64,000 bases of DNA from the NCBI GenBank assembly GCA_963747515.1, contig CAVVFN010000003.1, positions 372,001-436,000 on the forward strand. Direction: 5' to 3'. Under the pieces are notes generated by a model. It was not told where the DNA came from and made no database searches. It saw only the letters and a program-made list of their open reading frames with translations. This document shows positions 18,601 through 26,138 of this stretch, piece after piece (within the stretch, counting starts at the first letter, position 1; every line of letters begins with the position of its first letter). Position numbers and translations under genes: made by a program. This DNA comes from Mariniphaga sp963747515 (GTDB taxonomy: Bacteria > Bacteroidota > Bacteroidia > Bacteroidales > Prolixibacteraceae).

Positions 18601-18948
18601 TTCAAACCACTTATGCTCATTGGAGGTATGATTTAAAACAAGTTCTGTAATAACCCTCAGGCCTTTATTATGTGCCTCCCTGATGAACCGTTTGAAATCG
18701 GCCATGGTGCCATAGTCTTCGTTGATACTTGTAAAATCTGAAATATCATATCCACCGTCCTTTAGGGGAGATTTATAAAAGGGTAAAATCCATATTGCAG
18801 TAACTCCCAATGATTTCAGATATCCAAGTTTTTGAATTAACCCCCTGAAATCACCAATACCATCACCATTACTGTCTTTAAAAGATCGTACATGGGCCTG
18901 GTAAATAACTGCATCCTTGTACCAATTTTTCGTATCATTTTTATTCAT
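15634..18948 (-). CDS. treS: Trehalose synthase fused to maltokinase (TreS-Mak/Pep2)
   Basis: The protein joins two steps: the TreS half interconverts trehalose and maltose, and the maltokinase half makes maltose-1-phosphate with ATP, feeding GlgE. The start used is ATG at 18948 (MNKNDTKNWYKDAVIYQ), 13 bp after the glgE stop, giving 1104 residues; an ATG at 18978 would add ten residues and overlap glgE. Residues about 1-550 are GH13 (GVDGLRLDAVPYLYEREGTN, MLLAEANQWP and LRNHDELT hold the catalytic Asp, Glu and Asp). Residues about 580-1104 are the kinase, with HGDYHLGQVLF and DFVIIDFEGEP as catalytic and metal sites. The fusion is common in actinobacteria and some Bacteroidota. Confidence 0.95.
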   Translation of the reverse strand: MNKNDTKNWYKDAVIYQAHVRSFKDSNGDGIGDFRGLIQKLGYLKSLGVTAIWILPFYKSPLKDGGYDISDFTSINEDYGTMADFKRFIREAHNKGLRVITELVLNHTSNEHKWFERARHAKSGSAYRDFYVWNDTPDKYTDARIIFQDFEISNWSWDPIAKAYYWHRFYSHQPDLNFDNPRVHDAVIKVLDFWFQIGVDGLRLDAVPYLYEREGTNCENLPETHQFLKKLRKHIDEKHQNKMLLAEANQWPDDASAYFGSGDECHMSFHFPLMPRLYMSMRMEDRFPLVDILDQTPAIPEICQWAIFLRNHDELTLEMVTDEERDYMYKSFAKDTKQRINLGIRRRLAPLLDNDRKNIELMNILLFSLPGTPIVYYGDEIGMGDNYYLGDRDGVRTPMQWSSDRNAGFSTAEPQRLFLPVIYNHDYHYESINVDNHEQNPTSLLWWMRRIIAKRKDYKAFSRGDIQFIDSNNSKILAFTRSYKDEIILIIVNLSRYSQLAELNLSKFAGYVPVEVFGRNKFPTIESDPYIFPLQFKNYFWFELKKQEEEERPNYLSPDSRLTLTSKEWNQMSVSAQNALKEIMFGYVQKSRWFRGKAKKIKSIQVKDSIPLSTGKLNSFILFIEIVYIEGRNEQYVIPLSLNTGEDVSEKKYKHPEALVAFVEIDGHNGLLIDGSYDQHVRDLLLKLIFQKGKLRHKKGAIAGIPGKNFSKKISKGELPLPSRVLLAEQSNTSILYNNRFFFKLYRSPEEGNNPELEIIRTLTENTGFRNFPLFAGAIEYQSDIAENTGLGILVDYIPNEGNAWEYTQSAIDHYFDRIIEEKEVLLAANYGSNVAETAGREKMKELLGSFFTEMVTLLGKRTAEMHLALASVKNKKEFTQEPFSLLYQKSLYQSFRTLIKRTISQMKSSNKRLKEDQVILMDEIIKKENLLLSTIKSTLERKKIHTSKIRVHGDYHLGQVLFTGKDFVIIDFEGEPTRSMTARKLKHCPFKDVAGMLRSFHYSIYMGKVANESKMPESTEFFKPWLEAWYVTVQDMFIESYLETAGNASFIPEEKNQIHDLMAVYTIEKAIYELDYEFNNRPDWLHIPLSGLKMIMGDLIEKG

Positions 18949-18961
18949 ACAATCAACTGTT

Positions 18962-20956
18962 TTACATGAAATAATCAAAATCTTTTTCGGAGCGGATTTT
19001 TCTTCTCACATTAAAAACATGCACCGGCATTACACCCGGATTTAGTTCTACGTAGTTGTGTTCACCACTCCATAAAAAATATGCTCCGCCAATTAAATCG
19101 TGTACCTGATAGGGTGTATCAACTTCCATTTCAAAATCATGAACCGGAAATCTCAGCCAACCCGAATGTGTATGATAAGGATCGAGATTAACCACTACAA
19201 GAATGATGTTGTTGAAATCATCGGTTGCTTTGCTGTAACAAATGAGTGCTTCATTGTTAATTTCGTGAAATCTAAGCGAATGGGTATTTTGAAGCGCCTT
19301 GTTCTCCTTTCGTATCCGATTAATAGAAGTAATTATTTTTTTCAGGCTGCGTGGATCATTAATATTCCAGTCTTTCAATTCGTACTTTTCAGAATTCAGG
19401 TATTCTTCTTTACCTGGGGACACTGGCGTATTATCCATCAGTTCGAAGGCAGGACCGTAGATTCCATAATTGGAACTTAAAGTTGCAGCCAATACCAAAC
19501 GTTGAATAAATCCAGCCCTGTTGGTAACCTGTAAAAATTCGGGTAAGATATCGGGGGTATTTGGCCAAAAATTGGGCCTGAAGTATTCTTTAGCATTAGT
19601 TTGTACCAATTTATTGCAGTAAGTAGTAATTTCATACTTTGTATTCCGCCAGGTAAAGTAGGTGTAGGATTGGGTAAATCCTTTTTTAGCCAGGCTATTC
19701 ATCAATTTAGGCCGGGTAAAAGCCTCTGCGAGGAATATAATGTCGGGATGTTCCTGATTAATTTCATCGATAACCCATTCCCAGAAATTAAGGGACTTAG
19801 TATGGGGATTATCGACTCTGAATATTTTCACTCCTTTGTTTATCCAGAAAAGAAAAACACTTTTTAGCTCTTCCCACATATTTTTCCAATCTTCGGTTTC
19901 GAAATTGAGTGGGTAAATATCTTCATATTTTTTAGGAGGGTTTTCGGCATATTGAAGCGAACCATCGGGGCGGTGTCTGAACCATTCCGGATGTTCGGTT
20001 ACGTAAGGGTGATCGGGTGAGCACTGAAAGGCAACATCAAGAGCAATTTCCATTTTCAGCTCATAGGCTTTATGCACCAAACGCTGAAAATCCTCCATAG
20101 TTCCAAAATCAGGATGAATGGCTTTATGCCCTCCTTCCCTTCTACCAATAGCCCAGGGCGAACCGGGTTCACCCGGCTGAGCCGATACATTGTTGTTTCG
20201 CCCTTTTCTCCGGGTTTCACCGACAGGATGAATGGGGGGAAGATACAATACATCGAAACCCATCTCAGCCACATAGGGAAGAAAATTTATACAATCGTTG
20301 AATGTTCCATGTTTGTCAGTACCCACACCAAGTGATCGTGGAAATACTTCATACCAACTACTGAAATTAGCCTTTGCCCGTTCAACTTTTACGAGGTATT
20401 CCCTTTCTGTTGCTGTGATATGATTTTTTACCGGATATTTAGTCATGGTCTGATACAAACGATTGGTAAGAATATACCCTGTTTTGTCATATGGCGTTTC
20501 ATCTTCAGCTTTAAATTCGCTGATCACTTTCCAAAGAAATTTACTGTCTTTTTCCGGCATATCTTCATAAACATCCAGAGTATGTTGTATGAGGTCAGCT
20601 CCAATCAAAAGATCAATGCCAAATTCTACATCTGCTTCAATTTTCTTCAGCATATCACGGTGCCACGATTTAAAATGATCAACCCAGGCATTAATTTTAA
20701 AAAAATAAAAACCAAGTGTGGGTAAAAGAAATGTGGACATCCATTTATCGTTTATTACATATTCCATTTCCATTCTGCTCCATTCAGGTTCATCTTTATA
20801 GCGGTAAACAACTTCAGCACTCAATGCATCATGTCCGTCGCAAAATATATCTGCTTCGATTTTTATATAGTCGTTTATTACCCTTTTGACAGGGAACCTT
20901 CCGCAATCGACCTGCGGCCTGATATTTTCAATAATAACTCGCTGCTGACCTTTCAT
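18962..20956 (-). CDS. glgE: Alpha-1,4-glucan:maltose-1-phosphate maltosyltransferase GlgE
   Basis: GlgE extends alpha-1,4-glucans with maltosyl units from maltose-1-phosphate. The 664-residue length is right for the family. An N-terminal immunoglobulin-like and helical part (about 1-190) is followed by the GH13-subfamily-3 barrel. Visible signatures: PIHPVGETRRKGRNN, the nucleophile motif IFRVDNPHTK, and FLAEAFTRPKLM with the acid Glu. It is the first gene of the minus-strand operon glgE-treS/mak-glgB-nudix. No convincing -7 box was found just upstream; a 78-codon frame ending 14 bp before its start on the same strand has no recognised product. Confidence 0.96.
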   Translation of the reverse strand: MKGQQRVIIENIRPQVDCGRFPVKRVINDYIKIEADIFCDGHDALSAEVVYRYKDEPEWSRMEMEYVINDKWMSTFLLPTLGFYFFKINAWVDHFKSWHRDMLKKIEADVEFGIDLLIGADLIQHTLDVYEDMPEKDSKFLWKVISEFKAEDETPYDKTGYILTNRLYQTMTKYPVKNHITATEREYLVKVERAKANFSSWYEVFPRSLGVGTDKHGTFNDCINFLPYVAEMGFDVLYLPPIHPVGETRRKGRNNNVSAQPGEPGSPWAIGRREGGHKAIHPDFGTMEDFQRLVHKAYELKMEIALDVAFQCSPDHPYVTEHPEWFRHRPDGSLQYAENPPKKYEDIYPLNFETEDWKNMWEELKSVFLFWINKGVKIFRVDNPHTKSLNFWEWVIDEINQEHPDIIFLAEAFTRPKLMNSLAKKGFTQSYTYFTWRNTKYEITTYCNKLVQTNAKEYFRPNFWPNTPDILPEFLQVTNRAGFIQRLVLAATLSSNYGIYGPAFELMDNTPVSPGKEEYLNSEKYELKDWNINDPRSLKKIITSINRIRKENKALQNTHSLRFHEINNEALICYSKATDDFNNIILVVVNLDPYHTHSGWLRFPVHDFEMEVDTPYQVHDLIGGAYFLWSGEHNYVELNPGVMPVHVFNVRRKIRSEKDFDYFM

Positions 20957-21788
20957 GCTTTCTGATTAAATTATTTGTAATGAGTTATTGAGCGAAAAGG
21001 AAAAAAAAATTCGGGTATAAAAAATGATAAACCAGGTATTCTGTTTCCGTTTAACACAATTTTTCTTACAGGATTATAAAAGGTAATGAGGGATTCTTCA
21101 CTACGAATGAGAGACAGATACCTTTCACCCGTAATAAAATGGAATGGGAAAAAATGAATAAAAGGTAGGCAAACATCTCCCTTACACTTTTTTCTGCTTC
21201 TTATCATGCTTCCTATTACCCAATTTTTCTGCCAACTCCTGATTTCTTACATATGCAGATTATAAAAACCCTCTAATCATTATCCGGGATAAGCCTTCAT
21301 TCGAATGAGAATCACCCCATAGCAAGGATCTGTTATTAGGCATATAAATAACTTCAACAAAATAGCTGCATAGCAAAAAAGCAATTATTTACCAATATTG
21401 TGGAATATTTTCCCAAAACAAAGTGGTAAATATTCCACACATAATTCTTAAACAGGAAAAAAATCAGAGTTCAGGTTCCATAAATTTTACTGAGGAATAG
21501 GAAACAGAAGGTTCTGAATTTTCATTTAGCTGGCAGAATTAAATTTCAAAAGGATATGTTTCCGGAGTTGTAAATCATTTTTTGTTTCAACTGGATGCAA
21601 GCCACTGGATTCATCAAAAAAACGAAGACTTCGTAACGTTTAGGCAAAAAAGATGGTACAGCAATCGGGACAGTCCCCTTCCATGTAGTTCATCAACTGT
21701 TGCCCGATTATTGAAACTGGATTGAAAAAAGCCCAATTGCGTTTTTCCCGGCTTTTCACCAGGGTTATTAAAAGATTGGCAAGCATTA

Positions 21789-21837
21789 ACTCAAAAGCAG
21801 ACATTCCGGATGGTATCGAAAAGTACCGCCGGATGAA
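21789..21837 (+). repeat. Direct repeat, copy 1
   Basis: About 50 bp starting ACTCAAAAGCAGACATTCCG, with a near-identical copy at 22276. The two copies differ at only a few positions (for example GGATGGTATC here, GGGTGGTATT there) and share a readable SKADIPDGIEKYR-type peptide. They bracket the 11-nt-unit fold-back. Confidence 0.75.
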
Positions 21838-21870
21838 TACTATTTTTTACCCTACACGAGAGATTCAATT

Positions 21871-21984
21871 CTAGTAAAATCAAAGTATAAAGATAGTCAT
21901 AAGTTAGTATAAAGCTAGTATACGATTATCTTTATACTAGCTTTATACTAGCTTTATACTAGCTTTGAACTTACTTTGGTATTA
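21871..21984. repeat. Fold-back A: ten 11-nt units, five per arm, inverted
   Basis: The left arm is five consecutive 11-mers from 21871 (for example TTAGTATAAAG at 21904 and CTAGTATACGA at 21915), then a 4-nt centre TTAT (21926-21929), then five 11-mers on the right: CTTTATACTAG three times (21930-21962), CTTTGAACTTA and CTTTGGTATTA. Right-arm units are reverse complements of left-arm units, best near the centre. The whole could form a cruciform or long hairpin with arms of about 55 nt, or be an array of protein-binding sites in helical phase. A twin with other bases lies at 57089-57210. Confidence 0.8.
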
Positions 21985-22275
21985 CAATTTATATTCAATT
22001 CACTTTAAAATTTTCTGGTAATGGGAAAAACAGCGTATTGGCATCCTTGCAACGTGCCGGCCTTGTCCGTAAATAACTGATGCCTCTCCAGAAATTTCCT
22101 GCGAGGTTTCCTGTTTTTCCTGATGAACCGCTAAGTACTCCGTTTTTAGGGGTGATAACTGTTTTGTAAATTTTTGGTTATCGGGTTTTCTGCCGGTACA
22201 GCAGAACGGGTATAAATTTGTCGGTTATTTTTTAAAATTTGTATTTTTACCCATGGCTGACTTTTTTGTGTAGTT

Positions 22276-22325
22276 ACTCAAAAGCAGACATTCCGGGTGG
22301 TATTGAAAAGTACCGCGCGGATGAT
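22276..22325 (+). repeat. Direct repeat, copy 2
   Basis: Second copy of the 50-bp repeat, starting ACTCAAAAGCAGACATTCCG. It ends about 85 bp before the kaiC -7 box. The copies start 487 bp apart. Confidence 0.75.
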
Positions 22326-22385
22326 TAACATTCTTTTACCGGACTCTAATGATTTGCATTGCAAAAATAAAACCGTTTTATTTAA

Positions 22386-22418
22386 TTGAGGATATATAAA
22401 TTTTAAACCCTAACTTTG
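22386..22418 (+). promoter_or_regulatory. Candidate promoter of the kaiC operon
   Basis: TAACTTTG (22411-22418) is an exact TAnnTTTG -7 box, 32 bp before the kaiC ATG. A weak -33 element (TTG at 22386-22388) lies 22 nt upstream, slightly further than the usual 19-21. Confidence 0.5.
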
Positions 22419-22450
22419 AATTACCAGAAATAAATAATTAAATCTTAAAG

Positions 22451-23869
22451 ATGAAAACCACCAGGGAAAAACAAATAAAAAAAGTACCTACAGGAATTAA
22501 AGGCCTGGATGACGTTACCTTTGGGGGCTTACCCTATGGAAGATCAACACTTGTTTCCGGTTATGCAGGAAGTGGTAAAACAGTTATGGCCATGCAGTTT
22601 ATTTTAAATGGGATTACGATGTACAAGGAACCAGGAGTTTTCATCTCCCTTGAAGAAACAGAAGAGGATCTGAGAAAAAATATGGCTTCATTGGGATATG
22701 ACCTGGTTGAAATGGAACAAAATAATTTATTGTGCATAGAAAACATCACCCTGCAGCATTCTTTTATTCACCATTCAGGACCTTTCGATTTGAGCCCTTT
22801 ATTTATCCGCATAGAGGAAGCCATTAAAAAAGTCGGGGCCAAAAGAATAACCATCGATACTTTTGAGCTGATTTTTAATGACATTAAAGATGAAAATATT
22901 TTCAGACAGGAGTTGATGCGGCTTATTTTATGGCTTAAAAAACAAGAAATTACAACTGTATTTACTGCTGAAAACCGAAACATTAAAATTAATGCAGGAA
23001 TTGAAGAATTTGTTACCGACTGCGTTATTTCTTTAAAGCATAACATGACTGATAATATCTACACACGTAGATTTCATATACTTAAATACAGAGGAAGCCG
23101 GCATGGTACAAATGAATATCCTTTCCTGATAGATCAAAATGGCATATCTGTTTTACCTATTACAACAGTGGAAGAACATCATGTTTCATCCAATACGATT
23201 TCAACAGGGGTGGAAGGTCTTGACGAATTAATTGCAGAAAAAGGGATATTTATTGGCAGCACAACTTTGATATCAGGGGAATCAGGAGTTGGCAAAACAA
23301 CCTTTGCCGTTTCATTTTGTATTAATGCCATGAAACTAAATAAAAGATGTCTTTTTTTTACCTTCGAAGAATCGGTACTTCAATTGAAGAGAAACATGAA
23401 ATCGGTAGGATTTGATTTGGAATTTTATGAAAACAAGAACCTCATGAGAATTGTTTCTTCACGACCCACACTGAATGGAATTGAAGCTCATCTGGTAGAT
23501 ATTTACAGAAAGGTAGAAGAATTTAAACCTGAAATTGTAGTTTTTGATCCTTATACGGATCTGATGCAAATTGGCACTAAATCTGAAGTGCGGAATATGC
23601 TGCTTCGGATAATAGATTTTTTAAAGAATAATTTGATTTCGATATTTTTTACCGCATTATTAAATCTTGATCATTCAAGTGATGACCTGAGAGTATCGTC
23701 TCTTATGGATAACTGGATAAGACTGGAAATTGTTAATACAGGCAGGGATTTTGATATTGGCATTGCAATAGTAAAGATACGTGGAATGAAACATTCCCGT
23801 TCAAAATTCTTATTGGAATTTACACACGAGGGTTTAAAAATTAAAGCACTGGAAAATTATATTACATAA
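22451..23869 (+). CDS. kaiC: KaiC-family double-domain ATPase
   Basis: KaiC is the ATPase and autokinase core of the cyanobacterial clock; homologues elsewhere act as timers or stress regulators. The 472 residues hold two RecA-like domains (CI about 10-235, CII about 250-470). Walker A motifs are GYAGSGKT (37-44) and GESGVGKT (276-283). Catalytic Glu pairs are E68-E69 (SLEETEEDL) and E306-E307 (TFEESVLQL). The stretch RVSSLMDNW (414-422) lines up with the cyanobacterial HISTITD phosphosite segment, placing S416 and S417 at the Ser/Thr sites; autokinase activity is therefore plausible. The protein is about 45 residues shorter than cyanobacterial KaiC at its tail. kaiB follows 42 bp on; no kaiA is present. 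Confidence 0.92.
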   Translation: MKTTREKQIKKVPTGIKGLDDVTFGGLPYGRSTLVSGYAGSGKTVMAMQFILNGITMYKEPGVFISLEETEEDLRKNMASLGYDLVEMEQNNLLCIENITLQHSFIHHSGPFDLSPLFIRIEEAIKKVGAKRITIDTFELIFNDIKDENIFRQELMRLILWLKKQEITTVFTAENRNIKINAGIEEFVTDCVISLKHNMTDNIYTRRFHILKYRGSRHGTNEYPFLIDQNGISVLPITTVEEHHVSSNTISTGVEGLDELIAEKGIFIGSTTLISGESGVGKTTFAVSFCINAMKLNKRCLFFTFEESVLQLKRNMKSVGFDLEFYENKNLMRIVSSRPTLNGIEAHLVDIYRKVEEFKPEIVVFDPYTDLMQIGTKSEVRNMLLRIIDFLKNNLISIFFTALLNLDHSSDDLRVSSLMDNWIRLEIVNTGRDFDIGIAIVKIRGMKHSRSKFLLEFTHEGLKIKALENYIT

Positions 23870-23911
23870 AAGCTGACAAACAAAATTCAGAATATTTGAG
23901 AGAGATAAAAA

Positions 23912-24205
23912 ATGAATTCATCAGAATATCCGGAGTATAAATTAAAGTTATTTATTGCAGGGATTACACCTGGATCAATACGTGCCATTGAAAATGTGAA
24001 AGATCTTTGCAATAAATATATTGACGGTAAATATGATCTTGAGGTTATAGATATTTTTCAGCAGCGAAGTAAAGTAAAAGATATGGACATAATTGCAGTG
24101 CCTACTCTTATCAGAACATCGCCTGAACCTGAGCGTAGGATAATTGGAGACATGACCGATATAAAAGAAATTATCTCTGTAATGGATTTCAGGGAAAATC
24201 CTTAA
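23912..24205 (+). CDS. kaiB: KaiB-family thioredoxin-like clock protein
   Basis: KaiB binds phosphorylated KaiC and, in cyanobacteria, changes fold to do so, shifting the clock to dephosphorylation. The 97-residue product shows the family pattern: KLFIAGITPGSIRAIEN at the first strand and helix, YDLEVIDIFQQ, then AVPTLIRTSPEPERRIIGD, the conserved cis-proline loop and C-terminal strand. The usual thioredoxin CxxC is absent, as in true KaiB. It lies between kaiC and a PAS histidine kinase (13 bp before it), so the unit probably sends the KaiBC state to a two-component output. Confidence 0.92.
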   Translation: MNSSEYPEYKLKLFIAGITPGSIRAIENVKDLCNKYIDGKYDLEVIDIFQQRSKVKDMDIIAVPTLIRTSPEPERRIIGDMTDIKEIISVMDFRENP

Positions 24206-24218
24206 ATAAAAACAGGAA

Positions 24219-25508
24219 ATGATTGCAGATAAAGAATATGTAGAAAATCTTAAAAAGGATAATGAGCATCTGAAATACAGATTGAAGACACTTGAAAATA
24301 TTGTTGCTACTTCTAAAAGTGATGATGATGACCCTGCTGTTAAAAGGCTGCTAACAAGAGAATATTTTGATTTGGTAAGCAGAGATCATATGTACAGATT
24401 GCTGATTGAAAATATGAGTGAAGGAGCAGTAGTCGTTAATTCGAAACTTACGATTGTATATTCAAATAAATTATTTGCTGAATTCACAGGTTATCCGCTC
24501 CAGAAGGTCATTGGTGCTGATTTCTGCAAACTCCTTAAGGAAGAAGATGTTCAAAAGTTTATAATTTGTATGACTGAATCTAAAACTGAAAAATCATATT
24601 GTGAAGTTGCTCTAAAAAAAATGGATTCAGAAACCTCAGCATTTCTACTTTCAGTTACATCTTTCTTAATGGAAAGTGAATACTATCATATAATTATACC
24701 TACCGATATAAATTTTCATAAAAAGATAAAAGAAGGTCTTGAAATTAAACTTGAAGAGTTTACTGCAAAATTGGCAAATGTTAATAAGAGATTGAATGAA
24801 AAAAATCGAAAGCTAAAAGAAGTAAATAAATACCTTGATAATTTCGTACATAGTATTGCACATGATTTGAGAGCCCCTGTTTCAAATATAAAAATGATAG
24901 AGGAGTTATTTAATCTGGCTCCCGAAAAAGATAAATCTTTGTTGTTGCTGTCACTTTTTGGAAATATAAAAAAACTTGATAATACTTTATATGGACTAGT
25001 GGAAATAATTGAAGCCCGGGGAATGCTTGATAAAAAAGCTGAAAATATTAATGTTTTGGAGGTGATTGAAGAAATTCTGGAAGAGAAGGAAGATATTATA
25101 AAAGCACTAAATGCCAACATCGTTATAAATAAAAAAACTAACAGGAATATTTTTTACGTTAAAGAATTTATTTACAGCATTATCAGAAATATCATAAGCA
25201 ATGCATTAAAATTTTCTGATACTGAAAGACCCTTGGAGTTAACAATCATTCTGAAAAAATCTAAAAAATATTATTCACTTAATTTCAAGGATAATGGTAT
25301 TGGAATCGATCTAAACAAATATGGCAAATATCTTTTTACTCCTTTCAGCCGGTTCTCATCTCAAACTGAAGGATTGGGTATTGGATTGCATATAATAAAT
25401 ACAATGGTGGAAAGAAATGGTGGATATATTGAAGTTAACAGCTTACCTGGGGAAGGTACAATCTTTTCAGTTTATTTAAGGGAATATTTAATACAAAATG
25501 ATATTTAA
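24219..25508 (+). CDS. PAS-domain sensor histidine kinase of the kai operon
   Basis: A 429-residue soluble kinase with no membrane segment. It has an N-terminal coiled coil (about 1-35), a PAS domain (about 60-170, MSEGAVVVNSKLTIVYSN and FAEFTGYPLQKVIG), a second coiled coil (about 165-205), a HisKA helix with the phosphoacceptor H215 (HSIAHDLRAPVSN), and an HATPase domain (N box NIISNALKF, DNGIGID and GLGIGLHI). In cyanobacteria KaiC drives the kinases SasA and CikA; this gene occupies the analogous position, though it has a PAS rather than a KaiB-like sensor. It probably reads the KaiBC state or a cytoplasmic signal and phosphorylates the regulator encoded next. Confidence 0.88.
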   Translation: MIADKEYVENLKKDNEHLKYRLKTLENIVATSKSDDDDPAVKRLLTREYFDLVSRDHMYRLLIENMSEGAVVVNSKLTIVYSNKLFAEFTGYPLQKVIGADFCKLLKEEDVQKFIICMTESKTEKSYCEVALKKMDSETSAFLLSVTSFLMESEYYHIIIPTDINFHKKIKEGLEIKLEEFTAKLANVNKRLNEKNRKLKEVNKYLDNFVHSIAHDLRAPVSNIKMIEELFNLAPEKDKSLLLLSLFGNIKKLDNTLYGLVEIIEARGMLDKKAENINVLEVIEEILEEKEDIIKALNANIVINKKTNRNIFYVKEFIYSIIRNIISNALKFSDTERPLELTIILKKSKKYYSLNFKDNGIGIDLNKYGKYLFTPFSRFSSQTEGLGIGLHIINTMVERNGGYIEVNSLPGEGTIFSVYLREYLIQNDI

Positions 25509-25527
25509 ATAGTGAAATTTAATTTAT

Positions 25528-25558
25528 TTTGCGAACTTTACCGCTGCAGATATTTTAT
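25528..25558 (+). promoter_or_regulatory. Possible internal promoter before the response regulator
   Basis: TTTG (25528-25531), 19 nt, then TATTTTAT (25551-25558) approximates the Bacteroidota promoter; the -7 box misses the final TG. It lies in the 92-bp gap after the kinase gene and could give the regulator separate expression. Confidence 0.3.
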
Positions 25559-25600
25559 TAGATACTGGGAAACAGCCATATAAATCAAATTATAAAAAAC

Positions 25601-26035
25601 ATGAAGAGATATAATGTAATGATGATAGATGATGACACATTTACAAATGAACTTGCCAGTATGGTAATTAATTGGTCATCTTTTTCATCCCATTTCAGCG
25701 TAAGGGAACATGCTGATGAAGCATTAAAAGAACTTCGGGAATTATATGAATTAAATTCAGATAAATTTCCGGATTACATTCTACTCGATTTAAAAATGCC
25801 CGAAATACATGGTTTTGATTTTATTAGGGTATTCGAAAGCAATTTTCCTGAAAGAAAAGACAAAACGCATTTTATAATTACTACAAGCTCTATTCTGAAA
25901 AAGGATAAAAAAGAAGCCTATAGCTTTAGTTGTGTTATCGACTATATTGTAAAACCTATTCCTGGAGATTATATTGAAAATTTGATTTCAAAAGGATATC
26001 AGCCGGAAAGGCAAATGAACAATTATAATCTCTGA
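25601..26035 (+). CDS. Single-domain response regulator of the kai cluster
   Basis: A 144-residue stand-alone receiver domain. The acidic pocket (MIDDDTF near residues 6-10), phosphoacceptor D63 in ILLDLKMPEIHGFDF, the Thr/Ser switch region (FIITTSSILK) and the conserved Lys in VKPIPGDY are all in place. There is no DNA-binding or enzymatic output domain, so it must act by protein contact or relay, similar to small regulators such as RpaB-like partners or CheY types. It lies 92 bp after the kinase on the same strand, the natural partner of that kinase. Confidence 0.88.
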   Translation: MKRYNVMMIDDDTFTNELASMVINWSSFSSHFSVREHADEALKELRELYELNSDKFPDYILLDLKMPEIHGFDFIRVFESNFPERKDKTHFIITTSSILKKDKKEAYSFSCVIDYIVKPIPGDYIENLISKGYQPERQMNNYNL

Positions 26036-26138
26036 TTTTTAAATCTTGCTCTTCATCACCTCATAAAAAAAATTGCATCTTTGTTTTATTTAAAGTTACC
26101 TTTTGCCTTTATGTACATTATAATGGAATTAAACGCAG

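Larger units (their letters stand above)
20957..22450. other. 1.5-kb gene-free region with repeats and coding relics
   Basis: No intact gene was recognised. The region holds a 50-bp direct repeat (21789-21837 and 22276-22325), a fold-back of 11-nt units (21871-21984) and, at its end, the kaiC promoter. Both copies of the direct repeat can be read as SKADIP(D/G)GIEKYR, so they may be relics of a coding sequence. A 78-codon minus-strand frame at 20971-21207 has no recognisable motif and is not called a gene. The DNA looks like a decayed accessory or mobile segment between two well-kept operons (inference). Confidence 0.5.

Noticed and set aside
18949..18978. Longer treS start at 18978
   Set aside because: The ten extra residues overlap glgE and do not resemble the family N-terminus; the ATG at 18948 gives the usual KNWYKDAVIYQ opening.
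20971..21207. 78-codon minus-strand frame just upstream of glgE
   Set aside because: No motif or family could be recognised, composition is rich in Phe and Ile as expected of AT-rich noncoding DNA, and no promoter box was seen.
21871..21984. CRISPR array
   Set aside because: Units are 11 nt, directly adjacent with no spacers, and turn round at the centre; no cas genes are nearby.
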